From Thunnus maccoyii (lineage: Eukaryota; Chordata; Actinopteri; Scombriformes; Scombridae): a stretch of 64,000 nt of DNA. The stretch lies in NCBI RefSeq assembly GCF_910596095.1, contig NC_056552.1, positions 16,999,111 to 17,063,110 of the forward strand, read 5' to 3'. The stretch's first letter is position 1. Every line of letters begins with the position of its first letter. The notes under the pieces were generated by a model. It saw only the letters and a list, made by a program, of their open reading frames with translations, did no database searches and was not told the DNA's origin. Of this stretch, positions 16,041 through 30,067 are shown one piece after another. The translations under genes and the position numbers were made by a program.

Positions 16041-16384
16041 CTTACGCGAAGTCGACGGAAGCCGAAAGGGTTTTTTTATTTCGGAAAAAATAATTAAATG
16101 AGTGACAAACTGTCATTTAATAAAACTATTGAATCAATGACGACCCCCTCGTGTTAACCATGTTTCAAACAAAACACAATATATTCTCGGTAATGTATCC
16201 GCACTTCCACCAGTTCTGCCTTTTAAAGCCAATTTACAACATCTGCCCATCTACAAGCAGCAAAGTGCAAAGTGATGTCAGCAGATGGCGCTCTATAATC
16301 ACTTGTTTAATCCAACCTGTAAAACTGACACAGGTGCAAATGCGTATTGGAAAAACTTTTTGCTAAATCGTAACTGACAGACAG

Positions 16385-16431
16385 AATGGATGGATGGATG
16401 GATGGATGGTGGATGGATGGATAGATAGATA
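16385..16431. repeat. (GGAT)n microsatellite passing into (GATA)n
   Basis: Tandem ATGG units with one imperfect step, followed by two or three GATA units. Confidence 0.9.
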
Positions 16432-19400
16432 CAGATTTTTTGAGGAGTGCCGCTGCTCTTTGAAGCACTAGGGGCAAGAATCTGAAAAAAACAAACACAA
16501 CCCTGAACACTGAACACTGGAGATTTAACTCACATTAATGTGGCTCACTTACAGCTACCTACAGCCACCATAAGTGACGATAATGAAAGCAGTAAGCAGT
16601 AGCCAAATATTGAGGACACTTGTTATGTCTTTTTTTGCCTGTAAATTCTGACAGGACAACAATCTATTCATTTGTTGGAGGCGTGTTGAGAGAAAGGTCA
16701 GATTATGATCAAGAATTTAGTATATATTATCAGGGCCATCCCACCCACAGAGAAATTCAACCACACACATACACATCCGTAGATGACCTCTGAATCCACA
16801 TAGGCCTTTACAATAAGAAGAACATTCAAGTTTAGCCATGGAGGAATTAGCAAGGCTGTGGCTGTGGACAGGGTCACCCAGCCTGGCGGGCTTCTGTGAA
16901 GGCTCCGCACAGAGATCAGTGTGATGAAGATTAAGGCACATCCCCTGAGCAAACACACTGATAAATGTGTGAGGGGGGCCGCTGAGGCACAGACCCCACC
17001 AGCGCTGTGTGTCCCCAGCTGTGTTTACCTATCTGCGCCAGTCTGGTCCCCTGATCCCCTAGAACACCCACCAACCCACCCACCCCCAATTAACATCTCT
17101 GTAAAAGTGGGATTTTAGACCGTAGACACAGACTGATGCACTATAATCTGCTATAATCAGTGACACTAATTTTGGCAACACCAAGCAGTTATCAAATGAC
17201 GATCAATTTTTCCCTCTCTTATACTTTTTTGCCTCTGCCTTTCATATACTTGCCTTTTAAACTCAAAATCTACCCTTACTGACATAAAAGAGGACAAAAT
17301 ATTTGAAGTATTACAAACTAACAGTCCCCAAAATTGCCATAAAGTTGAATCAACACCTCCCTAAAACAGTTTCAACAAAAAAAACAATCATTATAGCCTT
17401 CATGTAGGATTCATTGCAAGATTACTGTATTACACTGCATTAGTTTTGATTAGGTGTACCTAATAAACTGACAACTGAGTGTAGTTTACAGCATTATATT
17501 TGTGTCTCACACTGGAACATTTTGAGCTCAGAACAATACTTACATTTTGCATAGAAATTGTTATCATGCAAAGAATAAATAGAACACAAATCATCTTTTA
17601 TTCATTATCCATTATGCACATACAGTAAGTGTACAATAATAACCTCTCTTACTCAGTTTTACTCAACTGCCTTCTCTAAAATTCCCTGATCTGTGTGCCT
17701 GCAAACCCTTTGGCACTTACATAAAGTGTTTCTCTTTCTGAAAAATATGTGTTTGCAATAATTATTTTTCTCTGCTCAAAATGTCCCCTAATGTACCCAG
17801 AATTTAGAAATAATGTTAAATATTATTTTTTTCTCACAAGAAAAATACTTAATCATATATAGAGAGACTTAATGTCAGTTTGACTGACCCTAATCTTTGA
17901 TTTACATCTCAATAGAGGTGTTTTTTTTATAATATCTACATAACTTTTCCTCACAGATATGAGTGAGGTTTAGAAGTTGCTCAGTATGTGCCACAATCTT
18001 CTTTTCATCACCCTGCTCCTCTTGCTCAGAGTTTATGTGATTATTTATGAACAATTATACAGTATTTACTCCTCTTTAAAGACCATGTTCCCGACAGAAA
18101 AAAAGAGATGAAAATCAGTCTTTTATATAATTTCTGTGCATTTCACTGCCATAAAAAAGTTTATAGATCATACAAAATTCTACCACTAAGTATTGTGTGA
18201 GGAAACCCTACATACCAGGAGCTGGGGGTAATTTGAGGGATTTGTTTGTAAAGGATTATGAACAAAATAGAAACAAACTCGCCACATTGTGATGGTTCAT
18301 ATGAATGCTGTTTGAAGTGCTCAGTGTTTACATTTGAACTGCCTCTCCCTCACTCACCAACCAGTCATCTGCTCTCTTTTTGTGTCCAATATCCCAACCG
18401 CCATCCTCCACCATCCTCCCCCATCAAATCCAACTGCTGCCCACCTCACCAGCTGGCTGAGCTTCCAGTCACCTTGGCAACGTGACCAGGAAGTTGCCCG
18501 GTTCTTCTGGCACAGCTGAAAAGCTGCCATTTCCTGATTGATTCTGGTCTTTCTTTTTGCCTGTGTAGTCGTTTTCCCATTTGGCAGTGGGCTCCGCTAT
18601 TCAGCGCCAAAGCGCCTGAAAAGAGAAAAAGGGTGAACACACTCTCCTTAGCGTTAAGGGAAACCTCAGGTTCAAATGGGTAAAACAAAAGCAGCATTTA
18701 TCCACAATGGTCGCTCTTTGTTTGGTGGGTTTGCTCATTTCGAGAAGGGGAAAGGCTCATAGACTTGTTGCAGTTTGTTCAAGTGGGTCTGAATGCAACA
18801 TGAACAAAAAAGTAAAATAATAGTTCCAGTTTTAGCTGAAAGACAATGAAAATGCAGGAAATTACTGTTTGAATTTATGTCTAAACTGATCAAAGAGACA
18901 CAGTTTCTTTCAATAAAAGGAAATGCATTTTGATTGCGAGAGAGTCAGACCTGAGCTTATATTGTTGTACTGTCAGTATAAATAATTTATGTCACTGTTC
19001 GTTTGACAAAAAAATGTTTGCATATTGTCTTCTTTTATAAACTCTTCTATACCCAATTCAAACACATACGCCTGCGTGTACACTCTGTAACTACTACTAA
19101 CACTGACACCAAAGAAATCTGCTTACACAGACACCAAAATGCACAAACATGCCCTGCTGTCAATCACATCTCCCCCCCTTACATCCACTTAATCACCCCT
19201 ATAATAAGCTCTTTTGCCAGAACTCTCGAACACAGACACCAACTGAAACTTTTATGTCCATCAAGTATTTAAAGCTGCATAAATTAACCATGGACAGTTA
19301 ATATGCTGCCTATGTCCACTTTGCCTCTGTTACTTTGACTGCTGCTTAAGAGAACTCTGCCTGAGCAGACACGTTTTTACAGCTTTTTAATAACTGAACA

Positions 19401-19456
19401 CCTGAATGCAACAAGCATCCATAAATGAGCTCTAGTAGTCATTGTGCAACATTTTC

Positions 19457-19700
19457 AAATTCAATTCAATTCAATTCAATGTTATTTATATAGTTCCAAA
19501 TCATAACAAAACTTATCTCAGGGCACTTTTCACATAGAGCAGGTCAAGACCGTTCTCTTTCATTTACAGAGACCCAACAATTCCCCCATGAGCAAGCACT
19601 TGGCGAACAGTGGAAAGGAAAAACTCCCCTTTAACGGGAAGAAACCACAAGCAGAACTCTAGGTTGGCCGCCATCTGTGCCTCAACTGGTTGGGTTGAGA
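19457..19700 (-). mobile_element. 3' fragment of a LINE-type retrotransposon with a short-repeat tail
   Basis: Four to five TTCAA units (19457-19481) are followed by GTTATTTATATAG, then by GAGCAAGCACTTGGCGAACA and GGAAAGGAAAAACTCCC. I recall this block as a highly repeated fish sequence with a pentamer tail, most like the 3' end of an L2/CR1-type LINE lying on the minus strand. The family is from memory and unverified. No reverse-transcriptase frame remains. Confidence 0.5.
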
Positions 19701-20465
19701 AATCACAAATGACTAAAAACTACTACTGACGAGTTTTATTGTCTTGCCAGAAACCAATTTGCCACATTTTTGCAAAGTGGTTATAAACTATTCCTGTATC
19801 AGTCCCATATGTCAATTCTTTTCTGAACTGAGCATAGGTGGAAAAAGTTCAGCACGGTCCCACTAATGTAAAGGTAGGTTACACTTATCTGGTAGAATTA
19901 TTAGTGTTAACATGTATTTACATGTAACATGTAAGTAGATGTATTACAAATTACAAGTAAATAGTAACTAATTTTAACATGTGCCGAAAGTTACTGAGCC
20001 ACTTTTAGAATAAGTACATTGTTGGGTGTGATTGTAATGACCTAAAAAGGATTGGAAGACGTGTGTTTTCAGTGGAAAATTGGAAATAACACAATGAAGT
20101 GCACTAAGTTTCTAAGTGAATCTAAAATCGCCTCAAATATATGCATTTTGCTCATTGACGACAACCACATTTATACTCCTCAGTAGATTGTATTTAAACT
20201 CACATGAGGAATTATTTTTTGATATATGCGTATTTAAATAAACTTAAATAATTACACTCCAGAAAGTGTGCAGGAAAGCTACTTGTGTACAGTAACAGGG
20301 ATAAACGCAATAAGTGACTTGTACTTTGTGAATAAGGGCCACAGCTACACACTACATCTGACTATTCAGCAGAATCTTCTTGGACTCCTCGGGTTAAGAG
20401 TTAAATGAGGGATATCCTGATGCTAACTTAAAGGCAAGTAAGAGAAAAGCCAGAAATACATCAAA

Positions 20466-20478
20466 GGGTCAAAGGTCG
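20466..20478 (+). promoter_or_regulatory. DR1-like nuclear receptor half-site pair
   Basis: GGGTCA, one base, AGGTCG: a direct repeat spaced by one with one substitution in each half compared with AGGTCA. Weak on its own. Confidence 0.25.
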
Positions 20479-21560
20479 TCCATACACCTCTGCAGCCCTG
20501 ATCAAGCTTCCTGACAAAGAGAGGTTGTGGAATAACTCATCTCCCTACCAAAGGATAGATCTATCTGCTTTCAGATCCTTATTTTGATCACACACATACA
20601 CAAAAAGGGAGACAAGAAAATGTGGATAGAGAGATACATTTCCAGTACTCATGTTAAATTGATTCAATTTAAACTTATGTTTTAAAATGTGAATGAACAA
20701 AATCTTGAGCAATCAATCAGGGTACTTCATGAGATTTTTTTTTTTTAGCCAGCAAATGAAATTGCATGTTTGCATTAAGACAGGATGATGCAATAACTTG
20801 TGTTACAGGCCTGTTGGGTAAAGACCCCCACCCACCCACCCAAAAAAGCTAAAATAAACTGAAATCAAAGAGTTTGTTTTTGAAAACTGCTGAGTTAGTC
20901 CAAAAATCTTTTTACACCCTGGGGGGTTAACAGAACACTGGCTGTGACACCCCCACCTTCTCAAAACACACACACACACACAGACACACCATGGAGTGAT
21001 ATGTGACGGCTGGGGGTGGAGGCGGCTGCTGTGTAGTTTGTATAAGTAGTGGGGGAGAAGTTTTACAATAGAGAGTTTTTGGAGGGAAATTGAAACTCTT
21101 GTGGCTGACTAATTCAGGGATGCGGAGGGAAATTCATCCTCCCACCCTTCACCATTACATTCCCATATAAAAAAAAGCATAACCATAAATATATCTGACA
21201 ACTACCTCCAGATGGAAACAATATGTTTATTGGTTGTTATTAATTGCAGGCTGCAGAAGACAAAAGTGAGGTTTTTTTTATAATTATAATGAGCTTTGTT
21301 TTAGTAGTATCTCATCACATTATCAACTCAAAAGCAATTGTTCTGGTAAAGCTCATTCAGTTTACTAGTGATGACAAATCAGTGTGTTTTAACTTAGAAA
21401 ATCAATGGGGATCTTCACAGGAGTGAACACAACCAGCAGGGGCACCAAGAAGTTACTTTCCCTCCCTGTGTGATGCCCCATCCCCCTGTCTCACTGTGCT
21501 CCTCCCCCCCTTAACTCCCTGAATGTCCCCTCAGGTCATGCTCTCCAGGGTCACCAAACA

Positions 21561-21725
21561 ACCCCCCCACCCCCCACACCCCCCCCCCCCCCCCCCGCCC
21601 CTCCCTCCCCACCATCCAACACAATCCAGAGGAGCTAAAGCAGACATAATGAGGTATGGGCTAATTGTGTGTGTGTGTGTGTGTGTGTGTGTTGGCCAGA
21701 CAGAGGTTTGTTTTGAGGGTAGAGC

Positions 21726-21789
<64 letters not shown>

Positions 21790-21801
21790 CGTGTGTGTGT
21801 C
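21561..21801. repeat. Poly(C) tract and two (GT)n microsatellites
   Basis: A run of about 18 C with C-rich flanks (about 21561-21610) is followed by GT runs at about 21667-21691 and 21727-21801. The long frames through here are low-complexity artefacts. Confidence 0.93.
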
Positions 21802-24530
21802 CTTCAGGAAGAATTGGAAAAGGACATTTATCTGATTTACTGACAGTCCTTTACCAAAGATTTTCAGAGCAGTCAGTCATGAAGAGACACATTAATAGTG
21901 ACACACAAACTGCTCTTCCATCATTTATACCACCATCCAAAGTACAAACAGTAGGTTCAGACCTACAAAGCACCTTTCCCACTGTCTGTGGTCATTTCTG
22001 ACATCTAAGCTGTTCAACAGGATGGTTTGTTCACTCATAAAGCTGAAGCAAATCCAATATTAAGGCCCGTTCACACCATTCATTCAAATGGAATTGCTGG
22101 GATCAGTGCGTCCACTTCAACTTTGGTGAACTTTGACACATGAATTTGTGCCATTGACCAATGGCAAATTATGTTGATAGTAGTGACCTTCGAGGGAATG
22201 AAGAGCTGGCAAGAACTAGCAGTTAATTCTAGTTAACTAACAGTGTAGCAAGCTAGCCAGAGAGCTTTTCCCCTACATCATCTTTATTGTATGAAATGAG
22301 GGACAATGCTGAGAAAAAAAAATGCTGTTGAGGATTAAAGGTACAAAGTACAGAGAAAATAGGAAGAAGCTCAGAAAGCTATTCTGACAGGTTCCCAGCT
22401 GGCTAGTATATTAGCTGTTAGATTATTACCTACATTAGTACATAAACTCTAATGAGTGGTACCCACATCACCAGGCCTCTACCACTCCATCTGAAATTAC
22501 TCCCTTGTTCAGTCATTCACTATTCTCTACATACTGTATATATACCCATAGGTTTACTCTATATTGAGCAGTAAATTTAGATTTTAGTCTATTAAGAATC
22601 ATCATTTGCGCTGCACTGAAAGCGTGCTGTTGCTTAGCTTTTAGCTTAAATTTCCTGTGTCTGGTTACTGTTAATCATCAGATTTGGATGGGATCAGCAT
22701 GAGATATGTTTAGTTTCTGTGATTCATACGATGATTCATCTGTTTATTTTCCATAGTTTGACATCATTCTCTTTGTTATGATGCCTGATTTAAAATGAAA
22801 TATGACTATGGTGTGTTTTCTTGAACATTTTTTATACAAATCTGCCTATTTGTATCCTATTTGCATCAGTTCTTCATTAGATGAAGAATGTAAAGCCATT
22901 AGAAGACACCACGGTTTGGTGTCTATTTAAAGTTTTTCTGTCTCTCTTGCCTGAATAGAACAAATACTCGTTCCTTAACTCTTCCTGCAACAATCCAGCT
23001 ATTTGTTGTCATGTAAAGTTGCTGAAAGCCGCTTGTCTTGATCCTAGAAGTGTGTAGTCGGCAGATCCCAAATTGGACGGTAATCAGATCAGTGTGAGGA
23101 GTTTGACAAATGACCAATGACAAGCACTGGACCCTGGAGGATGGGAGGGGTTGCCAGGGGTCAAGGCTGGCGGTCAGAGGTTGGCTTTTCAGAACCGCTC
23201 AATCGAAGGGCCATTAAATCCCATCTTTGTGTGATTTCTCAGTGAGTGGCGCGGAGGTTCCATTGGATACCCCCAGTGTACCCACTACGCCCAGTAAAAT
23301 CTATATGTACTTGGCTCCAATAAGGAATGAGTGACCGGATCGGCATTATACCTTCACTGTTGGATCATATGCAATCTAGAAAGTAACATCCTTGTTCTTG
23401 GATGGAGACAAGATGGAAAATAGCTGAAAACAGAATGTCTGAAGCAACGTGGAGAGAAAGAAAACAGCCCATATATGACTATTTTGAACAATTTTAGGAA
23501 AAATACTAATGAGAAAGTCATGCATTTGGCTGGATTTATGATTCTGTGCAACCCATACCAAAATTAAGCTGAGGTTTGTCCTTAACCTTGTGTGTCTGTC
23601 TGTATAAATCCAACTTCAAGCAATTTCTTATCTTAGAACTTGATGAAATGCTTTTTCTTGCCAGCCTGGTATGGTAACTTGACGTGACAGTTGAAATCAT
23701 AGATCACTCGTCTGGTACAGACTGCTATAAAAATTATGGAGGTTAAAAATTCTTGTCCTTCCAAACAAATTATGATCAGTCTATAATCAGACAGGCACAG
23801 AAAATAGTGTCTGATCCAACTCACATTCTCCACCCAGAGTTACTGCCTGGTAAAAGATTCAAGGTTCCCCAGAGCAGGCTAAACTGTTATAAATAATCAT
23901 TCCTGCCTACGTCCATTAAACTTCTCAACACTAACATGTAATGTAGATGTTGGCTATGAGGGTTGTGCAATATGTTGCCATTGTCAGCAAGTGTGTATGT
24001 GTATATGTGTACAGGCAAACTGTGTACGGAAGCCATGTGATGTTAAGATGTTGATGTTTTTTCTTTTACTATGCAGTATGTATGATTTTATCTTTTGTGT
24101 AACTGCAGGACAGAGTCTAGAACAAATTTCCCTACTGAGGCATTTAAGTTTATCTTATCTATCTTATTTTATCTCTCAGAATTAAATCTACAGACAAAAA
24201 TGTTTTAGAATCCGACTTTCCTCTTATAATTTCATGAAAGTACCTGCAGTTGAACTCTTTATGAGTGAAATTCGTTAGAACGGCTTTGTGATCCTATTTT
24301 AAGGATTTTTTTTTGTAACTCCTCAATGTGTGTTATCTCATGTGTAAAGTATGTAGTCTCTGGGGCGTCCTGTCTCTAGCTTTGTTTTCCTACGCCTGCC
24401 GTCCAAATTTCCATCACAAACATCTCACCCTGAGTGACCCTTTGCTTTCTGTCTGTGAAGAGGCCCTGATTAGCCTGCATAAATGTGCAGATAGGCCCAA
24501 AATCCTCAAGTCGGGACTATGTATGAATTT

Positions 24531-24535
<5 letters not shown>

Positions 24536-24581
<46 letters not shown>
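24536..24581. repeat. (GT)n microsatellite
   Basis: GT run of about 23 units. Confidence 0.95.
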
Positions 24582-24584
<3 letters not shown>

Positions 24585-26667
24585 ACGTGCATGTACAGAA
24601 TATAGAGGACAAAAAGTCTGTGTGCATGCATGAATGTGTCAGGCAATTCAGGACTATCCTCCATGCTCTAATTATTCAGCAAGTTCCCTTTTCCTCTTTT
24701 CGATCCCTCCTTTGCTTTCTCACTCATCTGCACTTCGCTGCAGGACGACACAGTTCACAGCATAAAGAAACCTTCTCTATAGAAGAGTCACTCAGACAGG
24801 CTCTGTTTTGTCCCTCTCCTTTTTCACCTCTATCAGCTTTAGTCTTGGGCCACATAAAGAAAATAAAGCAAAATAACCACACGGAGCTGTGAGATAAATA
24901 TTTATCAACTCTGGCGTGCCTTGCTGAATTCCTAATATCCTCAAAAGAGAAAAATAAGGAGTTAATTGCCACTACAGGTAGCAATGACACCACCAATCTC
25001 TTGTCCAAAATGTAAAACATCAATAATAAATATCGCAAAGTGTTCGTTATTGAAGTCCAGCATTTGAAAGTACCCATAAAACACATGGCTGCATTGCTTC
25101 TTTCAAATAAAACTCACAGAAAACTTTAGAAAATCCAAGAAAACATCTGTTGTTTTCTCTTCCGACATTCATCCCACCTGTTGTATACATTCAAATACAC
25201 CTGTTATCATGAGAACATCCAGCCTTGCACACCAGTACACCCCAAGGGATAAGTGATATGATATCCCTGAAGTAAGGAGGTGTGTGAGTGAGTGTGGCAG
25301 AGAAGTCGGGGTGGGGGGTTTACTCAAATGGATGGAGCCAGGGAGACACCAAATTTTGGCGGTCCCCTCAAGGGTTTCCCCCCGCCAACAAAGGCTCCTC
25401 ATTTGCAACAGATGTATACATTTTTAAAAGACAGGTTCCATTGATGAGCCGGAGGACACTGAAGTGCAGGTGCTGAGAGAGCAAAGGGGAGGGCATGCCT
25501 GTATGCGATGGCATTTTAAAAATTAGATCAAAAGAGGCTCAGGGACAAGCTGCAGGTCACCAAGGAGACTGAATGGAGTTGATGAAAGGTGGTGGGGGGG
25601 GGGGATAAAAGAATCAGATTTGGTGCGCAATTATGGTCACACTGAGTCCCTATTCAGAGATTTTAATTATCATCTGGGGGGCTGAAATGTAAAGATTGGT
25701 GGATTACTGCTAAGGCTTGCAGAATGATCATTAAATCACATCGCGTGGGCTATTATGTGATGCCTTAATCCTGTTATTTTTATTCCCATATTGTCTCTCA
25801 CTCAGCCCTTGTCCTTTGGTGTTTGCATTTAATCCAAGTTTATGATCATGCTATATCATTTCATTAGTGTTAAGAACTTTGTTATACTTGCAAACAAAAA
25901 AATACTGCAAGTATGCAGCAGTCAAAAAAGGCAAAATCTTAAAATAGAAAGCACTGACCTCAGATCATTACTTTCAATGGATTATGAGGGAAACACTCAG
26001 CTCCATCTTTGGTTACAAACTTCACAGCATCCAGCTTTGAAGCCGTAAAATTTTATTAACTTTATCACTCTCACAAATGTAATTCATCAAGACGATGTCA
26101 AGAGTAAGTCTGACCACCGGCCAGATTTCAAATCTCCACAAGAACAGCTGAGATTCAGCACCTGTTAAGCTCTTTATTATTTCTATGATATGATGTGAAA
26201 TCTGATATGTAAAAATGTAATCTTATCAGTCTCATTATTCTGCTGAGTGAGCAGGAAGGTGGAGAGTTTGAGGATGAACAGGGAGGTTTTTGTGCATGGG
26301 GAGATAGCCGAGGGGGTCAGAGTATTGGCATGTGTCTATTGTCTAACCAGGCCTTTGTATAGGGGGGGGGTTTAAACTTTAAAGTCTGTATGTGTGTCTG
26401 TGTGTGTATGTGTGTAGGCAGGCTAATTATATTCTGCACAGCCAAGGATGACCTACACTGACCAAACTCAATTCACAGAGCAGGATGCAGTGCAGAGGAG
26501 GAGGCGGAGGAGGAGACTGAGTGCAGTCAGGCAGCAAAAGAGGGAAAAAAAAAAACTGACCATCCATTCTTTTTGTTTTTTAGTTTGTAGCTTTTTATAA
26601 ATGTGAGTTTTTGATGCGTGTCTGTTTGAATGTGATGCGTGAGCACAATTGTTGTTCAGTGAGACAA

Positions 26668-27113
26668 ACATGAGCAGAGTTTGACACTAGAAGGATGTTT
26701 TCACCTTCATCTATTGAGAGTGGAAACTTTGTCTGTATGTGCATGTCTTTAATCTGAGTTTTAAGACATGAACATACCAACAAAACTACTTTGGAAACCA
26801 TTGTTGTCCAGCATGCAACATACACATATGTGATGTGGAAACTTCCCTCCAGTGCACAGAAGGGATTTTTCGGTAAAGCAGAAGACATCTTATGTTCAGC
26901 AATTAAACTTTTTAAAAGAAAATTTTTCATTAATTTTTCAGTGACAGGGAAGGAGTAGATGTAATTTTAAAAATTTTTAAATGAAATTTCTTGTGGAAAT
27001 CATATCAAACACACATTATTAATCAAATCACACTATCTTTATATGACTCAAAACATGTTTGGAGGGGGTCTTTAAAGAAGAAAAACACATTTTTGAGTGG
27101 AGGGGTACTTTAA
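26668..27113. mobile_element. TTAA-flanked DNA element, copy 1, left end missing, plus an inverted end fragment
   Basis: From TTTGACACTAGAAGG (near 26670) to GGAGGGGGTCTTTAA (ending 27075) it parallels the copy at 56882-57380 and shares the right terminal repeat. The left terminus is absent. Directly after the right end, 27072-27113 reads as the left terminus on the opposite strand (GAGTGGAGGGGTACTTTAA), sharing the TTAA. The TTAA ends suggest the piggyBac or Kolobok superfamily; no transposase is present. Confidence 0.65.
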
Positions 27114-27169
27114 GTTATACTAGTTTTTATTTGTATGTTATGCAGGTTGTTGTTTGTTTTTTTTAAATC

Positions 27170-27189
27170 TATTCTATTATAATAGAATA
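27170..27189. repeat. 20-bp perfect AT-rich palindrome
   Basis: TATTCTATTATAATAGAATA reads the same on both strands. In AT-rich sequence this may be chance. Confidence 0.9.
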
Positions 27190-27879
27190 TTGTATAAAAG
27201 TGTATCATATTAAATGTTTTGTGATGTAATGGCAGCATTTGTGACAATAGTATTATAAGGTTTTACAGATTAGTTAGTTAGTTAGTCACATTTATTCTAA
27301 TTGAAGTCTGCATGTTGTATTATTTTTAGATAAGGATTTTTGGAGGCTGTAATTTCTAAAAGAAAGCCCCTGTCACTGTCGAATGCAATTGGTGCACATT
27401 TTTAAGTTCAATATCTCAGAACTATCCTGAAGACAGGAAGAGCCTTATAAACGAACTGATGTTGACACATGTTGACACAGATGTGGACATTGAATTTGAA
27501 TCTACTGATGGATTAAAAGCATTTCAAAACGATCCACTCAACAGCATCAAAATTACAAGGAGTCTATCGCTGCAACTTTAAGAACATGGACCTGTCTTGA
27601 CCGCCAAATTTATGCATCTGCCTTGACCGCCAAAATATAACCCTTTTGTATTGTCTTCCATTGTATTCCAATAAGGGTATTCAAATGTGGATGTGGTCGA
27701 GAACGATAACATCTGTCTTTCCTGTGGACATATGTAAAACACTCTACCTATTGTCAATTTTGGAGGGATCCTGCTACTTGTTAAGTTTCCCTCCAAATTG
27801 ATTCAGCCAATTAGAAGAGGTGTGGGGGTAGGGGAGCAACAAACAAGACAGACAGAGGAGAACCTCTGTCTGACCCCCA

Positions 27880-28100
27880 GCTGGGCTCCAACAACACTGC
27901 TTATCAACCCCCTCAAGCCCGAGGCATTGCTATAGCACCGCTGGGCTGCTGGTGACAATACTCCCATCTGGATTACAAATAGTGGGACTGGGTGATGCTC
28001 TGTTAATTGCAGCTAATGAGAGTCATAAATGTGAAGTGAAAGGGGCTGGAAATGCCGTCTTAACAAAGCGCGTTTCCCTCCAAAAAACAAGACAGACCAC
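27880..28100. other. Candidate conserved non-coding block
   Basis: Non-repetitive sequence of balanced composition with clustered homeodomain-type cores, for example TTAATTGCAGCTAATGAG near 28003, and no reading frame of note. Conservation is a guess from composition and motifs; it needs a cross-species alignment. Confidence 0.25.
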
Positions 28101-29328
28101 GTCGTTCACAGACCTGATTTTGTTGTTAAATGTCAGACAATCAAGACAAGCTCACCCACACACACACACTAATAAGGGAATGCAACCTTCATGAAGTAGC
28201 ACGACACATGCTTACTCCAATCTGGCTACAATCAAAAGCTGTGGTGCTGGCTGCAGATGCTTAGTAGTCTAAATTTACCCTCAAACCTCATGTACCGCAG
28301 GAAACTTCCTGTGCATTCTGCGGTGATTGCAATGGGGGGGTTTTTTGCCTTCTTCATCTGTTATTCCACCCGTCTGCTGCTCGCAATCAAGCACTGACTG
28401 TCAAAAGAAAAATCTTCTGACTTAGTGGTGGTAGCAACATTGTGTGAAGAACCACTTAAAAAGAGTCTGGCCTGTTTTCCCTGAAGCTAAACTATTCCCT
28501 TGTGTGCTTTTGAACACTAAGGAATGTGAGGATCAGTGCAAAAGGACATCAAGGTTGGCTGCACTATTGACGCTGTCCCTGTTTAAAGTCAGTCTCAGTG
28601 CAATGACACTATCATTATCTGTTTAAACTGAGATAAGGGTTTGGATCTAACCTCTTTGTCAACATATGAATACAATAATTATCAGGCTTCAAGGATGATC
28701 AATTTTTATCACAAAAGCACTTTGAGAGCAATTTAGAAGAGCTGTGAGGTGCACAAACAGTGGAGATAAATGTCTTAACCCTACCATTATATTACTTTAA
28801 TTTAATGTTTAGAGAGATAATAAATGTATATGTTGACCGAAGCTAAGTTCAAAAAAGTAGTCCAACCAAAGCTGAATGAAACTGAATGTCTGCAGATGTT
28901 TGTTAGAGAAGTTAGTTGGCAGAGATGCTGCAGTGGGATACTGGCATGTTGAGCTCTCTGCTGTCATTAATCAGCACTTCAAGCTGCATTGCTGAACAAT
29001 TCCAGGGTTGAATCAGATCAATGTTCTGCTCAAGCCATGTAAAGACAGCACATAGTTTTGAAATTTCTCATTGCTAATTCTGTTTTGTCAAAAGTCAAAA
29101 TGTCTTTTCAACAAAATGCACAATGCACAAATGATTTGTTTGAATTTCAAAGTGGAAAAAAGTGTATTTATTATTGAAATGTTTTTTAAAGACAGACAAA
29201 CTGCAAAAATGCAAAGAGCAATAAAGAATCGCCTGGATTAGGGCACAGAATATGTAGAGGGTCATTTTAGACACCTGCAGCCTCTTCCCTCCATTTTGCT
29301 AATGAAAAGTCCCCAGGGCACCCAGCTG

Positions 29329-29341
29329 TGACCTCTGACCT
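29329..29341 (-). promoter_or_regulatory. Perfect DR1 nuclear receptor element
   Basis: TGACCTCTGACCT; on the minus strand AGGTCA, G, AGGTCA. This fits HNF4, COUP-TF and PPAR/RXR dimers. It lies in a non-repetitive block with TAATTAGC-type homeodomain cores. Confidence 0.4.
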
Positions 29342-29982
29342 CAGACACTATAATTAGCTTATATTTGGAGCTGCTGAATGCCAAAAGTGGATAGTCAGCG
29401 TGTAGAGCTATGGCACTGAAACAAATAAAAGAACTTTTAAAAAATTAATTTTCCACAAAGTACTTTAAAGAGACGCAAACACACATGGCAGTGATGAATG
29501 AGACTAAATAAGTACAATAAACTAAAACAAAACCATGTGTGTAAGACTGTGAGTTAAAAAAAAAGGAGAGATAGACACAGAAAGAGGAGCAAGTTCATGC
29601 AAATATGTGTGAGAGAGTACCGCATATCCTCACAGAAAATGTGTAAACTGACACTTGACCTCAGCTGCCACAAACAAATCTCTTGTGATTTGTGTCAAAA
29701 ACATGAGATAATTTATCTGAGCCCTTTCAATGCAACAACACGTGGACCATATCTTCATGCAAAAGTTATGTGAGATCCCGATGGACAAGATTAAAGCACA
29801 CAAGGGCCGCATAAGAGTATTGTGACAGTGGAGCTAAGTGATCTATTACATGTTTAGAAAAGCATTAGAGAGCATTCTCAGGGTGTCTGCGCGTTTCCAG
29901 CTGCGTTTGCTATCAACCCTCTCTGACTCTGTTTATCTGGTATATGGCCCTCTTGTATTCGGTTTCCCAATGGGCTTTACAC

Positions 29983-29984
<2 letters not shown>

Positions 29985-30044
<60 letters not shown>

Positions 30045-30067
30045 TCCCACACACACACACACACACA
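29985..30067. repeat. (CA)n microsatellite, interrupted
   Basis: About 28 CA units, an ACTGTCCC interruption, then more CA units. Confidence 0.95.

Noticed and set aside
21523-21843. Frames of Cys-Val repeats, also near 24328-24633, 29838-30181 and 31491-31936
   Set aside because: Translations of GT/CA microsatellites.
24724-25086. 120-codon open frame on the minus strand
   Set aside because: No known motif; hydrophobic and basic stretches fit chance translation of AT-rich DNA.
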